From assembly GCA_017617005.1 (NCBI GenBank), contig JAFZWW010000034.1, forward strand, positions 1-64,000: a DNA stretch of 64,000 nucleotides, read 5' to 3'. Made by a program: the position numbers and the translations under genes. Shown here in pieces: positions 8,108-16,830 of the stretch. Numbering within the stretch: position 1 is the stretch's first letter; the number at the start of each line of letters is the position of its first letter. The notes beneath the pieces are model-generated. The model was not told the origin of the DNA and did no database searches. It worked only from the letters and a program-made list of their open reading frames with translations. The DNA is from Lachnospiraceae bacterium (GTDB taxonomy: Bacteria; Bacillota; Clostridia; Lachnospirales; Lachnospiraceae).

Positions 8108-9580
8108 GTGCTTTTTAATTCGATCTCTTTTATTATATTTTTTCCTGTCGCCACGCTTTTGTACTTCGTGATCCCGCATAGGTTCAGATATATCTGGCTT
8201 CTTATGGCAAGCTACTATTTCTATATGAACTGGGATGCGAGATACGCCCTGCTGCTTGCGGGATGCACGCTCGTGACGTACGGCTGCGGTATACTTCTGG
8301 GACGCACCGAAAAGAAAAAACACAGGAAGGCGTTTCTTGCCCTATCCCTGCTGCTCGTCTTCGGTGTTCTGTTCCTGTATAAATACCTCGGATTTTTTAT
8401 TACAAATATCAATCAGGCATTTTCTGCGCTGCATCTCGGATTACAGGTACCCGGGTACAGTCTTGTTCTTCCTGTCGGAATTTCCTTCTACGTATTTCAG
8501 GCAGCGGGATACATCATCGATGTCTACCGCGGAGATCTGAAGCCTGAAAAGAATGTGTTTAAGTATGCCGCATTCGTTTCATTCTTCCCACAGCTTGTCG
8601 CCGGTCCCATCGAACGTGCGGGAAAGCTTCTGCATCAGTTTGATGAAAAGCATACCTTTGATGTGCAGAGGGTGAAGAACGGACTTCAGCTCATGCTCTG
8701 GGGATTTTTTATGAAGATGGTCATTGCGGACCGCATAGCGATCTTCGTCGATTCGGTATATGGAAGTTATGATACATACGGCGGATGGTATCTGGCGATA
8801 GCATCAATGCTTTTCGGCGTACAGATCTATTGTGACTTTGCGGGCTATTCAACGATCGCCGTGGGTGCCGCATCCGTGATGGGATTTACACTCACCGAGA
8901 ATTTCAGACAGCCTTACCTTGCCGCATCAGTCAGGGATTTTTGGAGAAGATGGCATATCTCTCTTACGGGATGGTTCAGGGATTACGTTTACATTCCTCT
9001 CGGAGGAAACAGAAAAGGAAAGATAAGAAGCTCCTTCAACATGCTCTTTGTTTTCCTGCTCAGCGGCCTCTGGCACGGAGCGATGTGGAACTATGTCGTA
9101 TGGGGCGGAATAAACGGTCTTTACCTTGTTCTCTCCGGTCTGTTCAAAGGAGTGCGTGAGAAGACCGGAAAAGTGCTCGGCTGGAAACCCGATGTTCTTT
9201 CGAACAGGATCCTCGGAAGCATAGTCACATTTCTACTTGTGGACTTTTCATGGATATTCTTCCGCGCACAGGGAACCGACAAGGCACTGGAGATTCTTAA
9301 GCAGATGGTCACCGTCCGAAACATCGGTATATTTACCGACGGAAGTCTTTATACACTCGGACTCGATCAGAGGAATTTCTGGTTCATGCTGATCTCGATA
9401 GGCATACTTCTTTTTGTGGATATACTTCATGAGAACGGAATCCATGTGAGGGAGTGGCTGGAGAAACAGAACATGTGGTTCAGGATACTTTTCCCCGTTC
9501 TGATCATCGAAGCGATACTTATCTTCGGTATCTGGGGTACGGAGTATGACGCTGCCGCATTCATATATTTCAGGTTTTAG
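8108..9580 (+). CDS. MBOAT-family O-acyltransferase (AlgI/DltB/PatA type)
   Basis: Polytopic membrane acyltransferase of 490 residues, typical length for the AlgI/PatA branch. The N-terminus LFNSISFIIFFPV is characteristic. The conserved core reads FWRRWHISLTGWFRDYVYIPLGG in two parts (residues about 277-300), followed by the catalytic His in LSGLWHGA. The start is taken as GTG 8108, with GGAGAAAGG 8 nt upstream; an upstream TTG at 8063 lies inside the terminator stem and is unlikely. With the SGNH protein just downstream it should move an acyl group, often acetyl, from a cytoplasmic donor across the membrane onto a surface polymer. The acceptor is not known. Confidence 0.93.
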   Translation: MLFNSISFIIFFPVATLLYFVIPHRFRYIWLLMASYYFYMNWDARYALLLAGCTLVTYGCGILLGRTEKKKHRKAFLALSLLLVFGVLFLYKYLGFFITNINQAFSALHLGLQVPGYSLVLPVGISFYVFQAAGYIIDVYRGDLKPEKNVFKYAAFVSFFPQLVAGPIERAGKLLHQFDEKHTFDVQRVKNGLQLMLWGFFMKMVIADRIAIFVDSVYGSYDTYGGWYLAIASMLFGVQIYCDFAGYSTIAVGAASVMGFTLTENFRQPYLAASVRDFWRRWHISLTGWFRDYVYIPLGGNRKGKIRSSFNMLFVFLLSGLWHGAMWNYVVWGGINGLYLVLSGLFKGVREKTGKVLGWKPDVLSNRILGSIVTFLLVDFSWIFFRAQGTDKALEILKQMVTVRNIGIFTDGSLYTLGLDQRNFWFMLISIGILLFVDILHENGIHVREWLEKQNMWFRILFPVLIIEAILIFGIWGTEYDAAAFIYFRF

Positions 9581-9582
9581 AA

Positions 9583-10842
9583 ATGAAAAATAAAGTATTG
9601 AAAACAATCGTATCATGGGTCTTGTTCACGGTGCTTCTTGTCTCATCCACACTGGGGGCGGACCGTCTGCTCCGTGATAAGGAGAACTGTTCGAAGTACG
9701 ACAGATTCTATTCCGAAAAAGAAGACTTTGACGTTCTCTTTTTCGGATCGAGCCGTGTGATCGACGGCGTGGTTCCGCTGCAGCTCTGGGAAGAATACGG
9801 AATACGTTCGTACAATATGGCGCAGCATAATGAGAATGTCATCGCATCATATTGGCAGCTGCAGAATGCGATCAAATATCATCCTCCCAAGGTGGTCTTT
9901 TTTGACATCTCGCTCTTCAGTGTGAATGTCGTCACACCGGAATCGGACAAGGGCCTGCAGGCATATCTTCATAAATCCCTCGACCATATGCCGCTCAGCA
10001 TACTTAAAGTGCGTGCGGTAAATGAACTGACCGACGGATATGATCTTAACGAATATCTTTTCCCGCTTGCCATCTATCACAACAGATGGAGCATGCTCGG
10101 AGAAGAGGATATCTATGTAACGGCAAATGCATTCATGGGAGGAGAGGACCGCGTCGTTCATGAAGGACAGCCCTATGCGGAATGGGGAGGGGACGAGGCT
10201 TATTCAAGAGATTCGTTCGATCCCGACAAGCTCCATATTGGCGACGTGATAAAACTGTGCAGAGAAAATGACATTGATGTCGTATTTACATGCGCACCCG
10301 CACCCGGAATGAGATATCAGTCATACTTTTATCCCGCGGTCAATTCCTTCGAGGCTTACTTCGAGGAAAAGGGAGTTCCGTTCCTGAATTTCTGCAGGAA
10401 TGATGCGTTCCTGAACAACAGGACCGATTATGCGGATTCGACTCACCTTAATCCATCCGGAAGCAGAAAGCTTACGCATGAGATAGGAGAGTATCTGGTT
10501 GCAAATTATTCATTCGGCGAGGTAAGTGATAAGCTGCGCAGGGAATGGGATGAAGCATATGATACATATCTGCTCACAAGGTCTGTAGAGATTCTCGGCT
10601 GCATAGGAAACGGCGATGTGGAGGGTTTCCTTTCACTCGTTTCCGGAACGAAGGAATACACCCTCAAGGTTGTTGTGCCTTCCGAGGATTACAAGATCGA
10701 TAAGCAGATCAAGAACTTCCTTTACGACATGGGTTATTTCCCGGAGGATTTTCTGGTCGATCCTACGGCGCACACGCTGATGTTCAGGCTGGTCGACCAA
10801 AAGAAAGCGATGGTCGTTGCGGAGCTGCGCTGTCCTTATTAA
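9583..10842 (+). CDS. Membrane-anchored SGNH/GDSL-like partner of MBOAT acyltransferase
   Basis: Secreted or anchored protein of 419 residues with an N-terminal signal anchor (about 5-25). The SGNH block I appears as VLFFGSSRVIDGV with the nucleophile Ser, and the terminal Asp-His block as DSTHLNPSGS (about residues 284-293). Such proteins (AlgX, PatB, DltD analogues) complete the acyl transfer begun by the MBOAT protein outside the cell. It starts 2 nt after the MBOAT stop, so the two are cotranslated. The last 120 residues form an extra domain I do not recognise. No clear Shine-Dalgarno precedes ATG 9583. Confidence 0.85.
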   Translation: MKNKVLKTIVSWVLFTVLLVSSTLGADRLLRDKENCSKYDRFYSEKEDFDVLFFGSSRVIDGVVPLQLWEEYGIRSYNMAQHNENVIASYWQLQNAIKYHPPKVVFFDISLFSVNVVTPESDKGLQAYLHKSLDHMPLSILKVRAVNELTDGYDLNEYLFPLAIYHNRWSMLGEEDIYVTANAFMGGEDRVVHEGQPYAEWGGDEAYSRDSFDPDKLHIGDVIKLCRENDIDVVFTCAPAPGMRYQSYFYPAVNSFEAYFEEKGVPFLNFCRNDAFLNNRTDYADSTHLNPSGSRKLTHEIGEYLVANYSFGEVSDKLRREWDEAYDTYLLTRSVEILGCIGNGDVEGFLSLVSGTKEYTLKVVVPSEDYKIDKQIKNFLYDMGYFPEDFLVDPTAHTLMFRLVDQKKAMVVAELRCPY

Positions 10843-10859
10843 TGTATGAAAAAAAGAAC

Positions 10860-10887
10860 AAGACAAAGTGCGTTCATATGTTATAAT
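10860..10887 (+). promoter_or_regulatory. Promoter for the ECF S component and coaX
   Basis: -35 AAGACA (10860-10865) and perfect -10 TATAAT (10882-10887), 16 bp apart. The leader of about 70 nt contains small G/C-rich hairpins (for example CGGG/CCCG around 10919-10928) but no riboswitch I recognise. Confidence 0.6.
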
Positions 10888-10960
10888 GCGCTTGGATGTA
10901 ATAGTGCATCGGGTTGCGCCGTATCCCGGCTGATGAGGAGCGGCAGCAAAGGAGTGAAAA

Positions 10961-11563
10961 ATGAATATCAATAACAAGACACAGACTATCGTAGGACTCG
11001 GATTGCTGACAGCCATCGTTGTCGTTCTTCAGGCACTTTCCCTCAGCATTCCCGTGGGTATCTTCAGGATCACCCTCGTACTTGTACCCATCATCGTTGG
11101 TGCGGCTCTTTACGGAGTGTTCGCAGGCGCATGGCTCGGATTCGTATTCAGCCTTGTCGTAATGTTCACTGACACCGCCCTTTTTATGGCTGTAAGCCCT
11201 GTCGGAACCATCATCACCGTTATGGTCAAGGGTACCATGGCCGGAATCGTTGCGGGACTTATCTACAAGTCGCTTGCCAAGAAGGATAAGCTGGTTGCGG
11301 TTCTTCTTGCGGGTGTTGCAGCTCCCATTACCAACACCGGACTTTTCCTTGTAGGATGTGCATTGTTCTTTATGGATACCATCAATGAGTGGGCAGCAGC
11401 CGCAGGTTATGCGAGTGCGGGAAGATTCATGATCTTCGGACTCGTAGGAATGAACTTTGTCATCGAGCTCATCATCAACCTCGCAATGAGCACCACCATT
11501 GTGCAGCTCATCGGAATCGGCAGAAAGAGCGGAGCCGGAGTAGCTGACAAAAAGGCAGAATAA
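10961..11563 (+). CDS. ECF transporter S component, possibly for pantothenate
   Basis: Small integral membrane protein of 200 residues with about six hydrophobic helices, the size and pattern of substrate-binding S components of energy-coupling factor transporters. The N-terminal region FRITLVLVPIIVGAALYG is typical. ATG 10961 has AAAGGAG upstream. It lies directly upstream of type III pantothenate kinase, which suggests a PanT-like pantothenate carrier; this is inference from context. No EcfA/EcfT energising module is in the window, so it would share one encoded elsewhere. A hairpin terminator separates it from coaX. Confidence 0.82.
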   Translation: MNINNKTQTIVGLGLLTAIVVVLQALSLSIPVGIFRITLVLVPIIVGAALYGVFAGAWLGFVFSLVVMFTDTALFMAVSPVGTIITVMVKGTMAGIVAGLIYKSLAKKDKLVAVLLAGVAAPITNTGLFLVGCALFFMDTINEWAAAAGYASAGRFMIFGLVGMNFVIELIINLAMSTTIVQLIGIGRKSGAGVADKKAE

Positions 11564-11566
11564 TTT

Positions 11567-11600
11567 AAACAGGCAAGGCCTAAGGGTCCTGCCTGTTTTT
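11567..11600 (+). terminator. Rho-independent terminator between ECF S gene and coaX
   Basis: AAACAGGCA (11567-11575) pairs with TGCCTGTTT (11590-11598), with an inner GG/CC extension, and runs into a T-tract. Since coaX starts only 23 nt later with no clear promoter between, it may act as a partial terminator that sets the relative dosage of the two genes. Confidence 0.8.
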
Positions 11601-11622
11601 GCTTTGATGAAAGGAGAAAGAT

Positions 11623-12405
11623 ATGATACTTGCATTTGATGTGGGAAATACCAATATCGTCATGGGCGTTATTGACGAAGAAAAGACATACTTCCTCACA
11701 AGATTTGCCACCGATCCCGGCAAGACACAGGTCGAATATGCGGTCCTTGTCAAAAACATTCTCGAGATCAGGGGGATCGATCTGTCCAAGATCGACGGCG
11801 GTATCATTTCTTCCGTTGTTCCTCCTCTTAACAATATTCTCAAGGAAGTCATCGCACTTCTTACCGGACATAAGGCTCTGGTAGTGGGACCCGGACTCAA
11901 GAGCGGACTCAACATCGCGGTCGGCGATCCCGCTGAGCTCGGTGCTGACCTTGTAGTCGGTGCGGTTGCGGCCATCGCTAAATACGAAGCACCCATGCTC
12001 ATCATGGATCTCGGCACCGCAACAACCATTTCCGCCATCGGCAAAAAGAAGGAATTCCTCGGAGTCATAATCTTCCCCGGAGTCAAGATCTCTTTTGACG
12101 CGCTCGTTGGAAGGACAGCACTCCTTTCAAGCATCTCATATGATGAGCCGGCACACGTCATCGGAACCACGACGACCGATTCGATGCAGTCCGGACTTAT
12201 CTACGGAAATGCGGCGATGCTGGACGGACTCATCGACAGATGCGAGGAGGAGATGGGAAAGGTCAAGACAATCATCGCGACCGGAGGAATCTCATCGAGG
12301 ATAGTTCCCCACTGCAAGCACGATATAGTATTTGACGACGATCTTCTGATCGACGGACTCAGGATCATCTATTACAAGAATGCCAAAACGGCAAAAAAGA
12401 AATAA
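11623..12405 (+). CDS. coaX: Type III pantothenate kinase
   Basis: Catalyses the first step of coenzyme A synthesis, ATP-dependent phosphorylation of pantothenate. At 260 residues it has the usual CoaX length. The ASKHA-fold motifs are clear: DVGNTNIVMGV at the N-terminus, GADLVVGAVAA near residue 107, MDLGTATTISAI near 130 and IATGGISS in the C-terminal part. AAGGAG lies 9 nt before ATG 11623. Context: directly after an ECF S component, probably a vitamin uptake and activation pair. Confidence 0.95.
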   Translation: MILAFDVGNTNIVMGVIDEEKTYFLTRFATDPGKTQVEYAVLVKNILEIRGIDLSKIDGGIISSVVPPLNNILKEVIALLTGHKALVVGPGLKSGLNIAVGDPAELGADLVVGAVAAIAKYEAPMLIMDLGTATTISAIGKKKEFLGVIIFPGVKISFDALVGRTALLSSISYDEPAHVIGTTTTDSMQSGLIYGNAAMLDGLIDRCEEEMGKVKTIIATGGISSRIVPHCKHDIVFDDDLLIDGLRIIYYKNAKTAKKK

Positions 12406-12495
12406 ACTCCCACCACTGTCAGATTGTCGGTGAAGATGTGCATTTTATGAAGCTTTCTGCCTTCCGAAAAGGCGTGGGGTGGGATGCCTGTTTGA

Positions 12496-12524
12496 TTGCG
12501 AAAACCTATGCTGTATGATAAAAT
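12496..12524 (+). promoter_or_regulatory. Promoter for the DUF6020-GT39-UbiA block
   Basis: -35 TTGCGA (12496-12501), 17-bp spacer, -10 TAAAAT (12519-12524). It lies 34 bp before the first possible start codon (12558) and would drive the three overlapping or adjacent genes to 16739. Confidence 0.65.
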
Positions 12525-12557
12525 CGCAACAGATGTGTCATCAGCCGATTAGATATT

Positions 12558-14234
12558 ATGCTTGTAAATGCCAGGGAAAATATATGTAAAAAGCTATTTA
12601 TGGGAGGCAGTGTGATCAGGAAAAATGCAGTTCCGGCTGCACTGGCTCTCTTGTATAGCGTGTTCTACACCGTTATCGGACCGATGACCCTGTCACAGAA
12701 TATATCTGCAGACAGTTTCGAGATCATTCCGTTCATCGTATGTTTTATCATCTGCTTTGTGTTTAACCGAATTCTTTTTTTTCTGGTAAACGAACTCTGT
12801 ATTTTCAATAAAAAAACCCGTATCACCTTATGGCTTGATAAGATTGGAAATCGAAGGCTTTTTTTTGCTGTTTGGATCTTTATCTTTTTGTCCTGGATTC
12901 CTGCACTGCTGATCACATTTCCGGGGGTCATTTCATACGATATGATTTCCCAGATGGACAGTGCGTTAAACGCAATATCCTCCAATCATCATCCGGTACT
13001 GCATACATGGCTTATCAGGATCTTTATGAGATTCGGAGAGTCTTGTTTTTCAAGTTATGAAACAGGACTGGGATTTCTTTCCCTTTTACAGATGCTCCTT
13101 TTGAGTTATGCACTTTCAAGGATGATCATTCTTATCAGAAAGCAGGGAGTATCTGATCTGATAGTGATCGTTGTCACCGTATTATCTGCATTCTGGTTTG
13201 AAAATGCATGCCTTTCGGTTTCGATGATCAAGGATACGCTTCATGCGGCTTTTTTGCTGCTGTTTGCATGTCATTTTACCGGGATTGTCATGAACCCGGA
13301 TGAATACCGAAACCACAGAAGGAATTATATTCTTTTGCCCTTGACAGGTTTCTTAATGCTTGCTTCAAGAAACAACGGTATCCACATATATTTATTCTGC
13401 TTTGCGGGCCTGCTTTTGCTCCGTTTGTGTGAAGTAAAAAAAACGAGACGGTTCTTACCGCTTGCCGCGGTTATTGTTTTACCGGTCATACTTTTTAAGG
13501 TATATACGGGTCCTGTGTTTTCGTCGCTTGGCATAGAACAGGGACAGGTGCGGGAAGCACTCTGCGTTCCGATACAGCAGCTTCAGAGGGTTGCGGTGTA
13601 TAATATGTCCGAGCTTGACGAGAACGATCAGGGGAAGATGAATTATTATATAGACAGCCTTCTGTGGATAGATCCTTACCCGGGACGGATGTATGACCCT
13701 TTTAACGCAGATCCCGCAAAAAGCTGTTTTTATTCGGATAATTATAATGAGGATCCTGCAGTATTCTGGAAGTTCTGGTTAAAAATGGGACATCGTTTCA
13801 CGAAGCAGTATGCCGTGGCATTTTTGTCAAATTCGATAGGCTTCTGGTATCCGGATTATTACGGTTTTTCATATGTGATGTTTGATAATTATTCCCCTGA
13901 TGAACTTCCGGCTCCCGTAACTCGTAAGAGTATATGGGCCCCGAAAGCATTGACCGGGCTTTATGAGAGTCTGTGCTCGGGTGATAAGTGGCGCGAGATT
14001 CCCCTGATACGTATATTTTTTGTTCCGGCTTATATATCATGGGCGCTGTTGTACGTTATAATACTGTCTTGGAAAAAGAAAAAATATTTGTCCGAAGTGC
14101 TTCCTTTATTCCTTCCGCATATCGCACAGCTTGGAATCATGATGCTGTGTCCGATCTCATCTTTCAGATATGCCTGGCCGTTGTATTTGATATTTCCGAT
14201 CGCTTTTATAGGATTGAAAAATGAAAAAGTTTAA
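12558..14234 (+). CDS. Polytopic membrane protein, DUF6020-like, probable glycan-modifying enzyme
   Basis: Hydrophobic protein of 558 residues with about 10-12 membrane helices. After the third helix comes PGVISYDMISQMD followed by NHHPVLHTWLIR, which I associate with DUF6020-type proteins and which resembles the first extracytoplasmic loop of GT-C glycosyltransferases (an Asp plus an NHHP motif). The start is uncertain: ATG 12558 has no Shine-Dalgarno, while GTG 12612 has GGGAGG 4 nt upstream and would give 540 residues. The gene is visibly AT-richer than the rest of the window. It overlaps the next gene by 14 nt. Activity not established. Confidence 0.75.
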   Translation: MLVNARENICKKLFMGGSVIRKNAVPAALALLYSVFYTVIGPMTLSQNISADSFEIIPFIVCFIICFVFNRILFFLVNELCIFNKKTRITLWLDKIGNRRLFFAVWIFIFLSWIPALLITFPGVISYDMISQMDSALNAISSNHHPVLHTWLIRIFMRFGESCFSSYETGLGFLSLLQMLLLSYALSRMIILIRKQGVSDLIVIVVTVLSAFWFENACLSVSMIKDTLHAAFLLLFACHFTGIVMNPDEYRNHRRNYILLPLTGFLMLASRNNGIHIYLFCFAGLLLLRLCEVKKTRRFLPLAAVIVLPVILFKVYTGPVFSSLGIEQGQVREALCVPIQQLQRVAVYNMSELDENDQGKMNYYIDSLLWIDPYPGRMYDPFNADPAKSCFYSDNYNEDPAVFWKFWLKMGHRFTKQYAVAFLSNSIGFWYPDYYGFSYVMFDNYSPDELPAPVTRKSIWAPKALTGLYESLCSGDKWREIPLIRIFFVPAYISWALLYVIILSWKKKKYLSEVLPLFLPHIAQLGIMMLCPISSFRYAWPLYLIFPIAFIGLKNEKV

Positions 14235-15837
14235 TGAAGAGATAAAACCGAAAACATGCGCATTTTTATTTGCGGGGATCATTTTACTGGCGGTCGTCAT
14301 GAGACTTGTGGGTATCAGCTGGGGAATGCCTTACAGCAATCTTCATCCCGATGAAGGAATAGTTTTTTATCCGGCATATCAGTGTGCTCTGGACAGAACC
14401 ATTGATGTACACGGTTCTTATTACAGACCCAATCATGTAACCATTAAGGCAAGTGCTCTTATTTATATGGGTATACAGGATTTTTATTTTGCACCCAGGG
14501 GAATGAATGATTTTGCTGCCAATTACAGCGAACATTTTGCTCTGTTCACAACTTCTTCAAGAATATTTGTGGCCCTGCTCGGAGTCGGAGTGGTTATCTG
14601 GACATTTCTTATCGGACTGTTCTGGGGAAGAAAGCAGGCACTTTTCGCCGCTCTTCTGGCGGCGGTTTTCCCGGGATTCATAGAGCATTCGCATTATATC
14701 ACTCCCGACATACCGCTTCTGTTCTTTTTGATGGGAGCCATGTGGGCAGCTCTGCATTATCAAAAGGCTCCGTCGGTCAAATGGCTCTTCTGGATGTCGC
14801 TTTTTACTTCATTTGCTATATGTGAAAAATATCCGGGCGCATACGGCTGCCTGATCATAGCTGTGGCGGTTATTTCGGCACATACCCGGGATATTAAGAC
14901 GATCATAATACGCGGTTTGCTGGCCGTTCTGTTTGTCGTTCTCGGAATATTGGCTGTATCTCCCGCGCTGATCACGGATCTGAAAACTGTATTGGATGTA
15001 ATGGCAGGACAGAACGGTGATTCTCATATCGGTGGAGACGGATTGAATCACCCGCAGATATTTGTTTACTATCTTGAAAACGCTGCAGAACGTATGGGAC
15101 TGGTTCTGGTCCTGTGCAGCATTTACGGGGTTGTCAGATCGTTTATGAAAAAAACAAAACAGACGATTCTCCTTTCGTTGCTTTTGATATACCTGATACC
15201 GATATCCATGCTGAACCTTCATTGGGAAAGATATGATCTGCCCGTATATGAGGCGGGAGTGACGTTCGGAGCTTTCGGATCACTGTACCTTCTGGAGGAT
15301 ATTCGGAAGCGCATTAAAAGCCGCAGCGTTATTTCTTCAGCCGCTTTAATTATCTTTGTACTGCTTCCCATCGGAAACCTGTTTGCCGGATCCGTTGCCA
15401 TGGATGCTCGTTTCCTTGCTCCTGACAGCCGCATAGTATGCAAGGATGATATTGATGCAATGGGACTTACTTTGGATAATACCGCCTGCGATTGCAACAC
15501 ACCGCTGGATCCCGGAGGATTCTACGGAGCATGGGGTTGTTACGAAGGCTGTGATCCGTCAAAATATAAATGGGGACCTGCCCCCAAATTCGTTATGACT
15601 TCTTCCGGAATGAGGGATCTATTCCTGGAGGGTAATCAGGATATGTATGGCTGGATTGCTAATTTTTACAGAAGACTCGATGAAGAGTATCCGATGATCT
15701 ATATATATACTCCCGAAAATCCAAGCTTCCACGTTCTGGAAGTTCAGAATATTTATTGTGCCGCAAGGACCGTGGTCCGTTATCTCAGAGGAACGGCATC
15801 GGGCTGTGAACTCAGAGTATACGTGATGCATCCGTGA
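14221..15837 (+). CDS. GT39-like membrane glycosyltransferase
   Basis: Membrane protein of 538 residues with about 12 helices. The first large loop has NLHPDEGIVFYPAY, with the acidic residues expected to coordinate a polyprenyl-phosphate sugar in GT-C enzymes such as PMT/ArnT; a second loop has EHSHYITPDIPLLFF. The C-terminal 120 residues contain several Cys and aromatic residues and look extracytoplasmic. It starts inside the end of the previous gene and shares its AT-rich composition. Inferred role: adds a sugar from a lipid carrier outside the membrane. Confidence 0.78.
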   Translation: MKKFNEEIKPKTCAFLFAGIILLAVVMRLVGISWGMPYSNLHPDEGIVFYPAYQCALDRTIDVHGSYYRPNHVTIKASALIYMGIQDFYFAPRGMNDFAANYSEHFALFTTSSRIFVALLGVGVVIWTFLIGLFWGRKQALFAALLAAVFPGFIEHSHYITPDIPLLFFLMGAMWAALHYQKAPSVKWLFWMSLFTSFAICEKYPGAYGCLIIAVAVISAHTRDIKTIIIRGLLAVLFVVLGILAVSPALITDLKTVLDVMAGQNGDSHIGGDGLNHPQIFVYYLENAAERMGLVLVLCSIYGVVRSFMKKTKQTILLSLLLIYLIPISMLNLHWERYDLPVYEAGVTFGAFGSLYLLEDIRKRIKSRSVISSAALIIFVLLPIGNLFAGSVAMDARFLAPDSRIVCKDDIDAMGLTLDNTACDCNTPLDPGGFYGAWGCYEGCDPSKYKWGPAPKFVMTSSGMRDLFLEGNQDMYGWIANFYRRLDEEYPMIYIYTPENPSFHVLEVQNIYCAARTVVRYLRGTASGCELRVYVMHP

Positions 15838-15850
15838 CCGGATTTTTCTT
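15830..15850 (+). terminator. Short hairpin with T-tract across the GT39 stop codon
   Basis: ATCCG (15830-15834) pairs with CGGAT (15839-15843) around TGAC, then TTTTTC. The stem has only 5 bp, and the next gene starts at 15864, so termination is probably partial. Confidence 0.35.
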
Positions 15851-15863
15851 ACAGACGGAGTAA

Positions 15864-16739
15864 ATGAAAGAGTTGAGACTGATCACTGATATCATAACCG
15901 AAATGAGAGTGAAGAGCTGGCTTAAGAATCTGTTTGTTCTTACGCCGATAGTGTTTTCTTTGGAATTATTTGAAAAAGACAGATTGATATCTGCACTGAT
16001 GCTTACTCTTTCTTTTTGCCTGATCTCCTCGTCAGTATATGTGTTTAACGATATCAATGATCTGGAAAAAGACAGAAATCATTCGGTCAAGAAAAACCGT
16101 CCCGTGGCTGCGGGAAGGATCTCCGTGACCGGAGCGTGGATAATGGCAGCCGTGCTGGCAATCACCGGGTTGTTGCTTTCTTTTATCGTCAATATGCCTG
16201 CGCTGTACTTTGTTCTGGCATATATTCTGATCAATATTCTTTATTCAAGATGGTTGAAAAAACAGGCAGTAATAGACTGCTTTTGCATTGCGGCCGGATT
16301 TGTGCTGCGTGTGCTGACCGGCGGTACCGTTGTCAGTGCCGGAGTGTCGGACTGGATGTTTTTGACGGTGATTTCGTTTTCGCTATTTATGGCTTTCGGA
16401 AAAAGAAGAGGAGAGCTTTTAACTCATTGCGAGAAGGATACAAGAACGGTGCTGGGCTCTTATGAGATAACATTTTTGAATGGATCTGTTTTTATGTGTG
16501 CCGGATTGACCATGGTGTTTTACTCTTTGTGGTGTCTTTCCCAGGGAGATCATCTGGTATATACCGTTCCGGTTGTTATGTTTATAGTGATCAGATATCT
16601 TATGATCGTTTTTTCCGGAACATCTGACGGTGATCCCACAACGATCATATTGTCGGATAAGATAATTCTTTTAGCATGCGGCATATGTGCACTCATAATG
16701 CTGGTAATCCTGTATGCACCGCAGATGCTCTGTTTCTGA
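15864..16739 (+). CDS. UbiA-family decaprenyl-phosphate phosphoribosyltransferase-like protein
   Basis: Membrane prenyl-phosphate transferase of 291 residues. The UbiA signature FNDINDLEKDRNHSVKKNRPVAAG is present (cited in parts: NDINDLEKDRNH and KKNRP), which matches the 5-phosphoribosyl-1-pyrophosphate:decaprenyl-phosphate branch (UbiA/Rv3806c type) better than quinone enzymes. About eight helices. The product would be polyprenyl-phospho-ribose phosphate, a donor precursor for pentose on surface glycans. The preceding membrane transferases are candidates for using it. No DprE-type epimerase genes are visible here. GGAG lies just before ATG 15864. Confidence 0.85.
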   Translation: MKELRLITDIITEMRVKSWLKNLFVLTPIVFSLELFEKDRLISALMLTLSFCLISSSVYVFNDINDLEKDRNHSVKKNRPVAAGRISVTGAWIMAAVLAITGLLLSFIVNMPALYFVLAYILINILYSRWLKKQAVIDCFCIAAGFVLRVLTGGTVVSAGVSDWMFLTVISFSLFMAFGKRRGELLTHCEKDTRTVLGSYEITFLNGSVFMCAGLTMVFYSLWCLSQGDHLVYTVPVVMFIVIRYLMIVFSGTSDGDPTTIILSDKIILLACGICALIMLVILYAPQMLCF

Positions 16740-16769
16740 CACGTCAAATTATCATATCCATACCATGTT

Positions 16770-16805
16770 AAAGGCGCCACCCGATGTTCATCGAATGGCG
16801 CCTTT
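16770..16805. terminator. Strong palindromic terminator between convergent ubiA-like gene and ncRNA
   Basis: AAAGGCGCCA (16770-16779) pairs perfectly with TGGCGCCTTT (16796-16805), with an inner CGATG/CATCG stem. The T-runs are short (TTT followed by A) on both strands. It can serve both the plus-strand gene and the minus-strand RNA. Confidence 0.7.
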
Positions 16806-16830
16806 AGTGGATGGGTTCCTCAATATCCAT
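16804..16830 (-). CDS. 8-codon micro-ORF at the 3' end of the ncRNA
   Basis: On the minus strand ATG at 16830-16828 opens MDIEEPIH and stops at TAA 16806-16804, immediately at the terminator stem. An ideal AAGGAGG (16846-16840) lies 9 nt upstream. It may be a translated peptide, a ribosome-loading device, or chance. Too short to judge by coding statistics. Confidence 0.3.
   Translation of the reverse strand: MDIEEPIH

Noticed and set aside
10888..10960. Riboswitch in the leader of the ECF S gene
   Set aside because: The leader is only about 70 nt and matches no riboswitch core I recognise; only small hairpins are visible.
12408..12484. TCCCACC/GGTGGGA complementarity after coaX as terminator
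   Set aside because: The arms are about 60 nt apart and no T-run follows; not strong enough to call.
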